9,756 bases of DNA from Lawsonibacter sp. GTDB lineage: Bacteria; Bacillota; Clostridia; Oscillospirales; Oscillospiraceae. The DNA is taken from contig JAAWLY010000075.1 of NCBI GenBank assembly GCA_022798155.1, forward strand, positions 1 to 9,756, written 5' to 3'. The translations under genes and the position numbers were made by a program. Numbering within the stretch: the first letter of the stretch is position 1; each line of letters starts with the position of its first letter. The notes below the pieces were generated by a model, which saw nothing but the letters and a program-made list of their open reading frames with translations, ran no database searches and was not told the origin of the DNA. Shown piece after piece: positions 1 through 6,304 of this stretch.

Positions 1-876
1 GTTGTGGCGCAGGCCCACCTCGAAGTCGTTGGGGTCGTGGGCGGGGGTCATCTTCACGCAGCCGGTGCCGAAGTCCATCTCCACGTAGTCGTCGGCCACA
101 ATGGGAATTTCCCGGTCCATCAGGGGCAGGATGCAGGTCTTGCCGACAAGGTGCTTGTACCGCTCGTCGTTGGGGTTGACGGCCACGCCGGTGTCGCCCA
201 TCATGGTCTCGGGCCTGGTGGTGGCGACAACCAGATAACCACTCCCGTCGGCCAGGGGGTAGCGCATGTGCCACAGGTGGCCGGGCTTGTCCTGATACTC
301 CACCTCCGCATCGCTCAGGGCGGTGACGCAGTGGGGGCACCAGTTGATGATCCGGGAGCCCTTGTAGATCAGGTCTTTTTTGTAGAGGGAGACAAACACA
401 TGCCGGACGGCCCGGGAAAGCCCCTCGTCCATGGTGAACCGGGAGCGCTCCCAGTCGGCGGAGATGCCCAGCTTCTTCTGCTGGGCCACGATGCGGGCGC
501 CGTATTTGGCCTTCCAGTCCCACACCCGCTCCAGGAACTTCTCCCGGCCCAGGTCATAGCGGCTCAGGCCCTCGTTCTTGCGCAGCTCCTCCTCCACCTT
601 CACCTGGGTGGCGATGCCCGCGTGGTCGGTGCCGGGGAGGTACAAAGCGGCATAGCCTTGCATCCGCTTATAGCGGATGAGCATATCCTGGAGAGAGTCA
701 TCCATGGCGTGGCCCATGTGGAGCTGGCCGGTGACGTTGGGGGGCGGCATGACGATGGTGAAGGGCTTTTTCTTGGGGTCCCGGCGGCCGCGGAAGCAGC
801 CGCTCTCCTCCCAGGTACGGTAGACGCGGCCCTCTACCTCCTGGGGCTCATAAACCTTGGGCAGTTCTTTTTTCAT
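1..876 (-). CDS. valS: Valine--tRNA ligase, N-terminal part (cut by window edge)
   Basis: Cytoplasmic class Ia aminoacyl-tRNA synthetase that charges tRNA-Val. The minus-strand frame is open from an ATG at 876 to the left edge and gives the first 292 residues of a protein that is normally about 880 long. Visible landmarks are the class I signature PPPNVTGQLHMGHA, with HMGH at residues 53-56, the motif LPGTDHAGIATQ near residue 100 that is typical of ValS, INWCPHC, and the start of the CP1 editing domain with TTRPETMMGDT. The start is supported by AAAGGAGA nine bases upstream. The KMSKS loop and anticodon-binding domain lie outside the window. It follows the XRE gene on the same strand after 66 bases in which I see no clear promoter or T-box, which is unusual because Firmicute valS genes often carry a T-box leader. 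A T-box does occur further upstream on this strand at 3012-3246. Confidence 0.97.
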   Translation of the reverse strand, partial: MKKELPKVYEPQEVEGRVYRTWEESGCFRGRRDPKKKPFTIVMPPPNVTGQLHMGHAMDDSLQDMLIRYKRMQGYAALYLPGTDHAGIATQVKVEEELRKNEGLSRYDLGREKFLERVWDWKAKYGARIVAQQKKLGISADWERSRFTMDEGLSRAVRHVFVSLYKKDLIYKGSRIINWCPHCVTALSDAEVEYQDKPGHLWHMRYPLADGSGYLVVATTRPETMMGDTGVAVNPNDERYKHLVGKTCILPLMDREIPIVADDYVEMDFGTGCVKMTPAHDPNDFEVGLRHN

Positions 877-942
877 GGAAATGTCTCCTTTATGTTTGAA
901 TGTTTCAGTTTTTCTCCCGGAAGGATCCTTTGGGTGCGGGAT

Positions 943-1155
943 TCAGGTGCGCTCCTCGGACCGTCCCACCAGGTAGTCGATGGTGACGCCGTAGAAATCG
1001 GCCATCCGGACCAGGACGGAGGCGGAGGGCTCCCGTTCGCCACGTTCGTATCGGACATAGGTATTCAGTGGAAGTCCCATTTCCTGAACCAGGCTTTTTT
1101 GTGATAGATCCCGGTCTAGCCGAAGAGCAAGAAGCCGTTCCGGTAATTTTGTCAT
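943..1155 (-). CDS. XRE/Cro-type helix-turn-helix repressor, 70 aa
   Basis: Small DNA-binding transcription factor made almost entirely of one XRE (HTH_3) domain. The recognition region is SQKSLVQEMGLPLNTYVRYERGER at about residues 18-41, followed by the usual C-terminal helices ending FYGVTIDYLVGRSEE. The domain fills the protein, so there is no sensor or oligomerisation domain beyond it. The ATG at 1155 is preceded by the moderate ribosome site AGGGGTGAG. It is divergent from the small gene at 1242, and the 86 bases between the two starts hold one strong plus-strand promoter and two palindromes that are good operator candidates. It therefore probably represses the divergent gene and perhaps itself; this is inference. 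It lies just upstream of valS on the same strand and could be cotranscribed with it. Confidence 0.9.
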   Translation of the reverse strand: MTKLPERLLALRLDRDLSQKSLVQEMGLPLNTYVRYERGEREPSASVLVRMADFYGVTIDYLVGRSEERT

Positions 1156-1169
1156 TTTTCACTCACCCC

Positions 1170-1198
1170 TTGACAACCCCATTCGGGGTGTGTATAAT
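1170..1198 (+). promoter_or_regulatory. Consensus sigma-A promoter for the 1242 gene
   Basis: TTGACA at 1170-1175 and TATAAT at 1193-1198 are both perfect hexamers, separated by 17 bases. Transcription would begin near 1205, about 37 bases before the ATG at 1242. One 16-bp palindrome fills the spacer and a second covers roughly +5 to +20, so a bound repressor would block it directly. Confidence 0.9.
1175..1190. promoter_or_regulatory. Putative XRE operator, copy 1 (promoter spacer)
   Basis: AACCCCATTCGGGGTG is an inverted repeat with arms AACCCC and GGGGTG around ATTC. It occupies the space between the -35 and -10 hexamers. Fifteen of its 16 bases match the second copy 35 bases downstream. 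Assignment to the adjacent XRE protein is by position only. Confidence 0.75.
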
Positions 1199-1209
1199 AG
1201 CACCATGTG

Positions 1210-1225
1210 AACCCCATTCGGGGTT
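1210..1225. promoter_or_regulatory. Putative XRE operator, copy 2 (start of transcript)
   Basis: AACCCCATTCGGGGTT has perfect arms AACCCC/GGGGTT around ATTC. It lies downstream of the -10 hexamer, between the transcription start and the ribosome site of the 1242 gene. The starts of the two copies are 35 bases apart, so they face different sides of the helix by about a third of a turn. Confidence 0.75.
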
Positions 1226-1241
1226 GAGTGGAGGAAAAATA

Positions 1242-1502
1242 ATGGATGACTTAATGAAGTGCCTGTACGATTTTACGCTGGAGCGGCGGATGGGAACCAT
1301 GTATCAGGACCCGGAGTATGAGGAGGTATCCCGCGGCTTGGAGTCACAGCTGGAGACGGTACAGAAGGATATGACCGAACAGCAAGAGAAGGAATTCAGC
1401 CTGCTTCTGATAAACATCTCCGCCCAGACCAGTATTGAAAAGGAGCACCTGTTTCGGGCGTCGCTGGGCCTGACCCGGGAGCTGCGGGCTCTGATTATCT
1501 GA
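1242..1502 (+). CDS. Small acidic protein, 86 aa, DUF6809-like
   Basis: Unknown function. The protein begins MDDLMKCLYDFTLERRM and continues as mostly charged helix with many Glu and Gln residues (EYEEVSRGLESQLETVQKDM, TEQQEKEFSLLL), ending in FRASLGLTRELRALII. It has no signal peptide or membrane segment. The pattern resembles short clostridial proteins I know as DUF6809; this is from memory and not checked. The ATG at 1242 is chosen because GGAGG lies seven bases upstream and a consensus promoter lies just before that; the reading frame is open further upstream but without support. It is the only plus-strand protein gene among the left-hand genes. Its last 8 bases overlap the end of the convergent ycxB-like gene. 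With the XRE gene it forms a compact divergent regulator-target pair. Confidence 0.8.
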   Translation: MDDLMKCLYDFTLERRMGTMYQDPEYEEVSRGLESQLETVQKDMTEQQEKEFSLLLINISAQTSIEKEHLFRASLGLTRELRALII

Positions 1503-2007
1503 TCTTCTGGATTTTCAGCCCGGTTTTCTTCTGGATCAGCGCCCGGAACTCCTCCGGCGTCCCCCAGGAGAGGCCCTTTTTATCGTAGATCTGGCCGTGG
1601 CGCCGGTCCAGCAGGAGAAAGAAAAAATCCTCTGTCTCCGCGGCGGCCTGGATGGAGCCGTAGGAGTACCAGTTTTCTCCCGACTGGGTGCGGCAGACGT
1701 AGCCGCTGTCCTGAAAGGTGGCGTTGACCACCCGGTGGTCCTCAGGAATATGCCGCAGGCCGGCCGCGCCGTTGATTCGGTCCTCCAGCAGCAGCAGGCC
1801 CAGCATGAACAGCCCCATCACCGTGTTGGGCAGCCAGCTTCCAAAGCCTCCCCGGAGGTAGGCCGCCGTCAGGAATGCCTCCAGCGCCACCACAAACCAG
1901 GCCAGCGTCCGCACCGGAAAGCTGCTCCCCCGGCGCAGGGTCTTTCGATTGACCCGAGCCAGGACAGTCATGGCCCTTTGGTCGATTGTGGTCTGAATGA
2001 TAAGCAC
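1495..2007 (-). CDS. YcxB-like membrane protein, 170 aa
   Basis: Probable small inner-membrane protein of unknown function. It has a short basic N-terminus, two hydrophobic segments at about residues 34-52 (LAWFVVALEAFLTAAYL) and 61-75 (NTVMGLFMLGLLLLE), and a soluble C-terminal domain from about residue 92. That domain has the YcxB-like pattern: VNATFQDSGYVCRT, a Tyr-Ser-Ile strand, FFFLLLDRRHGQIYDKKGL, then TPEEFRALIQKK. I prefer the GTG at 2007: GAGGTG, which overlaps the TGA stop of the upstream gene at 2012-2014, is at good ribosome-site spacing. An ATG at 2031 would add 8 residues inside the upstream gene with a poorer site. The four-base gap and shared ribosome site imply translational coupling to the phosphodiesterase gene. 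No terminator is visible after it, and its 3' end overlaps the convergent gene. Confidence 0.82.
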   Translation of the reverse strand: MLIIQTTIDQRAMTVLARVNRKTLRRGSSFPVRTLAWFVVALEAFLTAAYLRGGFGSWLPNTVMGLFMLGLLLLEDRINGAAGLRHIPEDHRVVNATFQDSGYVCRTQSGENWYSYGSIQAAAETEDFFFLLLDRRHGQIYDKKGLSWGTPEEFRALIQKKTGLKIQKIR

Positions 2008-2011
2008 CAAA

Positions 2012-2986
2012 TCACCTCGAATATTGGCCATAGTTGTTGTTCAGGACACCCTTCAGCTGCGCCGGCGTGACGTAGTCGGAGTAGAAGCCGTCCGCCCATA
2101 AGGAGGAAGCGGCCATACTGCTCAGGCGGTTGACCGTGTGGGTGTAAACCAGGCGGCCGTAGCTGTGGAGGATTCTGCTGTTCTCAGCGGCGAGACGGGC
2201 GGCGTCGATGGTGACCACCGGGATATCCCGCTCCTGGCAGAACCTGCCGATTTCGTCATAATCCGGGTTCCCAATCTGATACAGGGTGAAGATCCAGTTT
2301 TTGACAGGGGCCTCCGCCTTGACCCAGTCGTACATCTCTTCGTGGTAGATCTGAATGATGATCCGATCCCACAGGGAGGGGTCGCCCGCCTGGTTCACCG
2401 CCCGGACGATCTCCCGGACCTGGGCCCGGACGGAAGCCTCGTCAGTGTCCTTGCCGTCTGTGACGATGTAGACGTCAGGATAAGCCAGCATCAGGTCTAT
2501 GATGCCGTCGATGTCCAGCGGGGAGTAGTAGTAGCACACCGGCGTGCTCATAAACGTTTTCCAGTCCGCCACCCCCTCCAGGCTCTGCTCCATGTTGAAG
2601 TTGGAATTGGTGTCCCAGTCGTGCCGGGCCACCATAACGCCGTCGGAGGTGAGCTGAAGATCGACCTCGAATACCCGCTGTCCTCGGGCGTAGCTCTCCA
2701 GAAAAGCGTCCTTGCAGTTTGTGCCGATCCTGCCGTCTACTGTTCCCATGGCGTGGGCAATCACCGGGATATCCGTCCAGGAACGGGCGGACGGGCTGTT
2801 GTCAGCGGCGGCGCGGCGGATGGCGTTGACAAGGGGAAAGACACTGCTGCGGATGGCGCGGGTAATGGTGACCGGGGGCACCTCGATCCACACCGCACAG
2901 GCGGGGACGGCGGCCATTGTGAGGGAGCACATCAGCGCCGCGCCGGCCACAAGGCTGGCCGCCTGTTTTATGTTGTTTCTCTTCAT
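2012..2986 (-). CDS. Exported glycerophosphodiester phosphodiesterase-like protein, 324 aa
   Basis: GDPD-family TIM-barrel enzyme; family members hydrolyse glycerophosphodiesters to glycerol-3-phosphate and an alcohol. The core motifs are present: VIAHAMG at 75-81 in place of the usual H-R-G, N90 and AFLESYARG, FEVDLQLTSDG with E107 and D109, and VARHD with H122 and D123. The C-terminal half keeps the barrel pattern (VYIVTDGKD, IIIQIYHEE, VVTIDAARL). Residues 1-31 form a signal peptide: MKRNNIK, a hydrophobic stretch, then VPACA. Cys30 does not sit in a good lipobox, so I read it as Sec-secreted rather than a lipoprotein. The ATG at 2986 has AGGTGGAGGA just upstream. A GTG at 3019 is in frame but lies inside the T-box terminator hairpin. 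HAMG replacing HRG and the Lys in VTDGKD make the exact substrate uncertain. The gene is first behind a T-box leader and coupled to the YcxB-like gene. Confidence 0.9.
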   Translation of the reverse strand: MKRNNIKQAASLVAGAALMCSLTMAAVPACAVWIEVPPVTITRAIRSSVFPLVNAIRRAAADNSPSARSWTDIPVIAHAMGTVDGRIGTNCKDAFLESYARGQRVFEVDLQLTSDGVMVARHDWDTNSNFNMEQSLEGVADWKTFMSTPVCYYYSPLDIDGIIDLMLAYPDVYIVTDGKDTDEASVRAQVREIVRAVNQAGDPSLWDRIIIQIYHEEMYDWVKAEAPVKNWIFTLYQIGNPDYDEIGRFCQERDIPVVTIDAARLAAENSRILHSYGRLVYTHTVNRLSSMAASSLWADGFYSDYVTPAQLKGVLNNNYGQYSR

Positions 2987-3011
2987 GGATTCCTCCACCT
3001 TTCTTGCAGAT

Positions 3012-3043
3012 AAAAACACCCTGAGTCCAAACAGACTCAGGGC
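3012..3043 (-). terminator. T-box terminator hairpin
   Basis: CCCTGAGTC and GACTCAGGG form a perfect nine-pair stem with a six-base loop (TGTTTG), followed by TGTTTTTA. It can be replaced by the antiterminator that includes the T-box core just upstream. It also stops any readthrough from coaX, which has no terminator of its own. Confidence 0.92.
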
Positions 3044-3246
3044 GATTCTATAACCGCGGTACCACCTGAATTTCCCCAGAGGGGACGCTCCTTCCTTCTG
3101 TAACGGGAAGCCCCGCCGTCCCCTACTGCCGTTTCAGGGACAGGGCGCGAAAGCCACCTTTTTCAGGCCGGGCCGGGGACTTGCACCGTCCGTCCCCTCT
3201 CTGAAGGCGCCAAACCGGAATACTCCTCTTTCGCATTGCCTTTGTT
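3012..3246 (-). ncRNA. T-box leader (tRNA-sensing riboswitch)
   Basis: The minus strand carries the T-box core AGGTGGTACCGCGG at 3056-3069, an AGAGAG motif with a GGGAC/GTCCC distal stem in Stem I, a lower Stem I helix GCGAAAG/CUUUCGC, and a terminator at the 3' end. T-boxes read the anticodon and the free 3' end of a tRNA and permit transcription when the tRNA is uncharged. The antiterminator bulge is UGGU, which pairs with a tRNA ending ACCA, so the discriminator is A. The specifier lies in the 3' strand of Stem I within UGAAAAAGGUGG; AAG (Lys) or GUG (Val) are the best readings, and I cannot decide between them. The Gly triplets are disfavoured because tRNA-Gly has a U discriminator. The gene directly controlled is the GDPD-like one, an unusual target. 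Confidence 0.93.
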
Positions 3247-3252
3247 TGCTCA

Positions 3253-3281
3253 ATTATATGCAAAAAATGGGGGGTTGTCAA
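3253..3281 (-). promoter_or_regulatory. Consensus sigma-A promoter of the T-box operon
   Basis: On the minus strand TTGACA (3281-3276), 17 bases, then TATAAT (3258-3253), a perfect consensus. The -35 lies only about 22 bases after the coaX stop. The 15-bp context CCCCTTGACAACCCC is identical to that around the -35 of the promoter at 1170. Confidence 0.92.
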
Positions 3282-3303
3282 GGGGAAATGTGCCGGCCGC
3301 TGC

Positions 3304-4071
3304 CTACTTTTTGTTCTTCAGATAGAGGATATTCAGCCCCTTCAAGAGCAGGTCCTTCTCCAGGAGAATCTCCCGGCGGCACAGGGGGACGATGAACTGG
3401 GCCATCCCCCCGGTAGCCACCACCGTGGCGGAAAAGCCCAGCTCCTCCTCCACCCGGTCCAGCATTCCGTCCAGCATGGCGGCGGTGCCGTACATAATAC
3501 CGCTGCGCATACAGTCCACCGTATTCTTGCCGATCACCTTTTTAGGCCGGTCCAGACGGATGCCGGGCAGTTGGGCGGTGCGGGAGGTGAGGGCCTCCAG
3601 CGACACCCGCACGCCGGGAATGATACAGCCGCCCAAATAGGTGCTGCCCCGGCCCACCACCTCGATGGTGGTGGCGGTGCCCAGGTCCAGCAGGATCAGG
3701 GGGGGCTCGTACTCCGCCAGAGCGGCCACGGCGATGACAATCCGGTCGCTGCCCACCTGGGAGGGGCTGTCCATCTGAATGTTCAGCCCCGTTTTCAGTC
3801 CCGGGCCCACTACCATAGGGGCCTTGCCCGTTACCTTGATGACCCCGGTGCGTACCGAGTTGAACACCGGAGGCACCACCGAGGAGATGATGCAGTCATC
3901 CACATCCTGGGGCTTTACGTCGAAGAGGCTGAGCATACTCTTAATCTCCGCCCCGTACTGGTCGGAGGTCTTGATGCGGTCGGTGGCGATGCGGGCCTCA
4001 AAGGTGATCTTGCCATTATCTATCCCGCCGATGACAATATTCGTGTTGCCGATGTCGATTGCCAGGAGCAT
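3304..4071 (-). CDS. coaX: Type III pantothenate kinase
   Basis: Phosphorylates pantothenate to 4'-phosphopantothenate, the first committed step of CoA synthesis, in the cytoplasm. The enzyme belongs to the ASKHA fold. Motifs seen are DIGNTN at 6-11 (phosphate loop), VVPPVF near 65-70, QVGSDR at 105-110 with the catalytic Asp109 (usual motif G-A-D-R, here G-S-D-R), and LLDLGTATT at 127-135. The length of 255 residues is normal for the family. The ATG at 4071 gives the typical MLLAIDIGNTN start and has AGGTGA five bases upstream; a GTG at 4080 is in frame but the same ribosome site would overlap it. It follows panT after 24 bases on the same strand, so uptake and phosphorylation of pantothenate are probably coexpressed. 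Type III kinases are not feedback-inhibited by CoA, which makes transport or transcription the likelier control points. Confidence 0.97.
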   Translation of the reverse strand: MLLAIDIGNTNIVIGGIDNGKITFEARIATDRIKTSDQYGAEIKSMLSLFDVKPQDVDDCIISSVVPPVFNSVRTGVIKVTGKAPMVVGPGLKTGLNIQMDSPSQVGSDRIVIAVAALAEYEPPLILLDLGTATTIEVVGRGSTYLGGCIIPGVRVSLEALTSRTAQLPGIRLDRPKKVIGKNTVDCMRSGIMYGTAAMLDGMLDRVEEELGFSATVVATGGMAQFIVPLCRREILLEKDLLLKGLNILYLKNKK

Positions 4072-4095
4072 GCTGCTCACCTGATTTCTGCAAAA

Positions 4096-4743
4096 TTATC
4101 CCGCCTGGGTGCGAAGCCCCAGAGAGGGCACGTGGAACAGCGCCTTGCACACGGCGGTAACCAATACGGCGGCGGCGACAGCCTCGGCCACGCCGGAGGT
4201 GGTGACCACCGTCATCACCAGACCCAGCACCGCCTCCATGCCCACGTTCTTCGCCGCGGCAAACTCAGGGGCGAAAAGAAAATAGATGCCGCCCATCACC
4301 AGCACGGTGTTGGTCAGCGCCCCGACCACCCCCACCACGGGCAGGGCGACAAAGTCGTTGACCTTCAGCTTTTTCAGAGCGATCCACAGCCAGCCGGACA
4401 CCACGCCGATCAAAATACGGCAGCCCAGAGCGATCCACACCGCCTTGACCGCCCCCGCGCCGCCGTCAGCCTCGGCGGCCCACACAGGGGAGAAGGCGAA
4501 GGACAGCGCCGTTGGGGTCATGGTGGCCGTCCACATGGAGCACAGGCCAAACACGCCCCCCAGAACCGCCCCGGCCAGCGGACCCAGCACTACCGCGCCT
4601 ACGATAACGGGGATGTGGAGCGTGGTGGCGTTGATCAGGGGCAGGGGGATCAGGCCGATGCCGGTGAGCTGGAGAACCAGCTGAAGGGCCACAAACATGG
4701 CCACTCCCACTATCCAGCGGGTGTCGCGTTTCTGAGTTTTCAT
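4096..4743 (-). CDS. panT: ECF transporter S component, pantothenate type (PanT-like)
   Basis: Substrate-binding membrane subunit of an energy-coupling-factor vitamin importer; it would work with a shared EcfA-EcfA'-EcfT module encoded elsewhere. The 215-residue protein is very hydrophobic with about six membrane segments. The signature IPLPLINATTLHIPVIVGAV (about 32-51), followed by LGPLAGAVLGGVFGL, matches the PanT/folate-like S-component pattern. Ala15 and Ala19 in the first helix form the AxxxA motif used to dock on EcfT. The ATG at 4743 has an ideal AGGAGG site. Pantothenate specificity is supported mainly by the position immediately upstream of coaX; another vitamin cannot be excluded from sequence alone. 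The family has no ATPase or TonB partner nearby in this window. Confidence 0.88.
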   Translation of the reverse strand: MKTQKRDTRWIVGVAMFVALQLVLQLTGIGLIPLPLINATTLHIPVIVGAVVLGPLAGAVLGGVFGLCSMWTATMTPTALSFAFSPVWAAEADGGAGAVKAVWIALGCRILIGVVSGWLWIALKKLKVNDFVALPVVGVVGALTNTVLVMGGIYFLFAPEFAAAKNVGMEAVLGLVMTVVTTSGVAEAVAAAVLVTAVCKALFHVPSLGLRTQAG

Positions 4744-4802
4744 AAAATTACCTCCTGCTGCCGCTCCGCCATCTGCGGATGCAGCGCAATATTTAAGAGG
4801 GC

Positions 4803-4821
4803 GAGGACGTCCCCCGTCCTC
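4803..4821 (-). other. Hairpin in the panT leader
   Basis: GAGGACG and CGTCCTC form a seven-pair stem with loop GGGGA in the first bases of the panT transcript. No U-tract follows it, so it is not an intrinsic terminator. It may stabilise the 5' end or bind a regulator; nothing further can be said. Confidence 0.45.
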
Positions 4822-4831
4822 TCAGGCGACT

Positions 4832-4860
4832 ATTATACAGGATACCGCCCTAAGATGCAA
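4832..4860 (-). promoter_or_regulatory. Sigma-A promoter of panT-coaX
   Basis: Minus strand TTGCAT (4860-4855), 17 bases, TATAAT (4837-4832). It gives a leader of roughly 80 bases before panT. The 20-bp repeat shared with the coaBC promoter lies just upstream of the -35, at 4867-4886. Confidence 0.85.
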
Positions 4861-4866
4861 GAGAAA

Positions 4867-4886
4867 ACTTTATGACTTTACAGCGG
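4867..4886 (+). repeat. 20-bp repeat upstream of panT (copy A)
   Basis: ACTTTATGACTTTACAGCGG is identical to the minus-strand sequence at 8158-8177. TGCAAG precedes both copies, here separated from it by five extra bases. It contains a near tandem of ACTTTA with an 8-base period. Confidence 0.85.
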
Positions 4887-4966
4887 AAGGCGCCACAATT
4901 TTCTTTCAAACATTTCAGCATATACCTTATGCTGGGCGATTCGAGGGAGCAGCAGAAGCTGCCCCT

Positions 4967-6298
4967 TTATAAATAGTGGTACCGCTTCCGGTATTTCCAG
5001 ATCAGCAGCCCGGCGGCCACGGCGCCCAGAAAATCGGCGGCCACGATTGCCAGCCAGACGCCGTCCAGCCCCAGGAAGGCGGGCAGGAGGAGAACCATGC
5101 CTCCCCGGAAGAGGAAGGTGCGCAGAAATGAGATCAGGGCGGAGACAGCCCCGTTGCACAAGGCGGTAAAGAAGCCGGAGCCGTAGATGCCCAGCCCGCA
5201 GGTCAGGTAGCCAAAGGCAAAAATACGAAAGCCGTGGACCGTCATCTCCATCAGCTCCGGGCTGTAGCCAACAAAGGCCACGGCCAGCGGCCGGCTGAGC
5301 AGCTCCGCCAGCGCCACCATAGACACCGAGGTAATCCCGATAATGGCGCCGCTCTTGTGGAAGATGGACTTCAGCTCCCCCTCGTGTCCCGCTCCAAAGT
5401 GGTAGCTGACAATGGGGCCGCTGCCCATAGAGAAGCCCAGAAAGATGGCGGCAAAGGCAAAATCCACATACATCATCACCGAGTAGGCGGCCACCCCCAT
5501 CTCCCCCACCATCCGCATCAGCTGGAGATTGAAAAGAATGCCGATAAGGGAGGAAGAAAGATTGCTCATCAGCTCAGAGGAGCCGTTGACGCAGGCGTTT
5601 TTCAGCTCCCGCCAGTACAGCTTGGTGGGACACAGCCGCAGCGCCCCCATAGGGGGTTTGAGGAAAAAGAGAAGCGGGAGAGCACCTCCTATGCCATAGC
5701 TGAGCACCGTGCCCCAGGCCGCCCCAGCAACGCCCATGTGCATCGGCCCCATAAACAGATAGTCCAGGGTGATATTGGTAACTCCGGAGATCAGGGAGAA
5801 AAACAGCCCGATCTTGGGCAGCTCTGCGGTCACGAAAAACGTCTGGAAGGTGACCTGGAGCATAAAGACGAAGCTGCCCCCCAGGACCACCGCCCCATAG
5901 GCCAGACAGTCGTCCATCAGCACGTCGCTGGCCCCCACCAGCCGGGCCAGGGGCTCCACAAAGCAGAGGGCCAGCAGAGACAGGGCAACCCCCGCCCCCA
6001 GCACACACAGGATAATCATGGTAAAATATTGGTTGGCCAGCTCCCGTCTGCCCTCTCCCATGGTGCGCGCCACAATGGCGCTGCCGCCGGAGCCCAGCAT
6101 AAAGCCCACCGCCCCCACAATCATGGCCACCGGGAACATGATGTTCACCGCGGACAGGGCGTTCTCCCCCACCAGATTAGAGACGAACAGACCGTCCACA
6201 ATGCTGTAGAGAGAGGTACAGATCATCATGATAATGGATGGCATGGTAAAGCGGAGCAGCTTGCCGTATGTGAAATGATCGGATAATTTGATTGCCAT
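4967..6298 (-). CDS. MATE-family multidrug efflux pump, MepA-like
   Basis: Inner-membrane antiporter of the multi-antimicrobial extrusion family, which exports cationic or aromatic compounds in exchange for Na+ or H+. The 443 residues have the usual family length and about twelve membrane helices. Features include FTMPSIIMMICTSLYSIVDG and VGENALSAVNIMFPV near the N-terminus, GSGGSAIVARTMGEG (GSG...R...G loop), and the second-half counterpart FLGFSMGSGPIVSYHFGAG. The two-fold repeat is therefore intact. The ATG at 6298 is preceded by AGGAGG located in the last codons of marR, with a six-base gap between the genes. The marR-MATE arrangement resembles mepR-mepA of Staphylococcus aureus, so expression is probably derepressed by a drug-like ligand. 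The substrate is unknown. A GC-rich hairpin lies just after the stop but has no U-tract. Confidence 0.94.
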   Translation of the reverse strand: MAIKLSDHFTYGKLLRFTMPSIIMMICTSLYSIVDGLFVSNLVGENALSAVNIMFPVAMIVGAVGFMLGSGGSAIVARTMGEGRRELANQYFTMIILCVLGAGVALSLLALCFVEPLARLVGASDVLMDDCLAYGAVVLGGSFVFMLQVTFQTFFVTAELPKIGLFFSLISGVTNITLDYLFMGPMHMGVAGAAWGTVLSYGIGGALPLLFFLKPPMGALRLCPTKLYWRELKNACVNGSSELMSNLSSSLIGILFNLQLMRMVGEMGVAAYSVMMYVDFAFAAIFLGFSMGSGPIVSYHFGAGHEGELKSIFHKSGAIIGITSVSMVALAELLSRPLAVAFVGYSPELMEMTVHGFRIFAFGYLTCGLGIYGSGFFTALCNGAVSALISFLRTFLFRGGMVLLLPAFLGLDGVWLAIVAADFLGAVAAGLLIWKYRKRYHYL

Positions 6299-6304
6299 AA
6301 AGAT

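Noticed and set aside
4..1104. Long plus-strand open frame of 366 codons
   Set aside because: It is antisense to valS and the XRE gene in GC-rich sequence; the product is low-complexity with many His, Gly, Val and Leu residues, and there is no ribosome site.
2987..3019. In-frame GTG start extending the GDPD-like protein by 11 residues
   Set aside because: The GTG lies in the right arm of the T-box terminator, and the ATG at 2986 has a strong ribosome site.
3150..3160. GGU or GGC (Gly) as the T-box specifier
   Set aside because: The antiterminator bulge UGGU needs a tRNA with discriminator A, while tRNA-Gly has U.
3571..4875. Long plus-strand open frame of 434 codons
   Set aside because: It runs antisense through coaX and panT, is rich in His, Gly and Gln, and ends in intergenic sequence; it is a codon-bias shadow.
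4941..4964. GC-rich hairpin after the MATE gene as an intrinsic terminator
   Set aside because: The eight-pair stem is real, but no U-tract follows it in the direction of transcription.
5234..6286. Plus-strand open frame opposite the MATE gene
   Set aside because: It mirrors the codon bias of the pump gene and has the His/Gln/Arg-rich composition of antisense frames, with no start signals.
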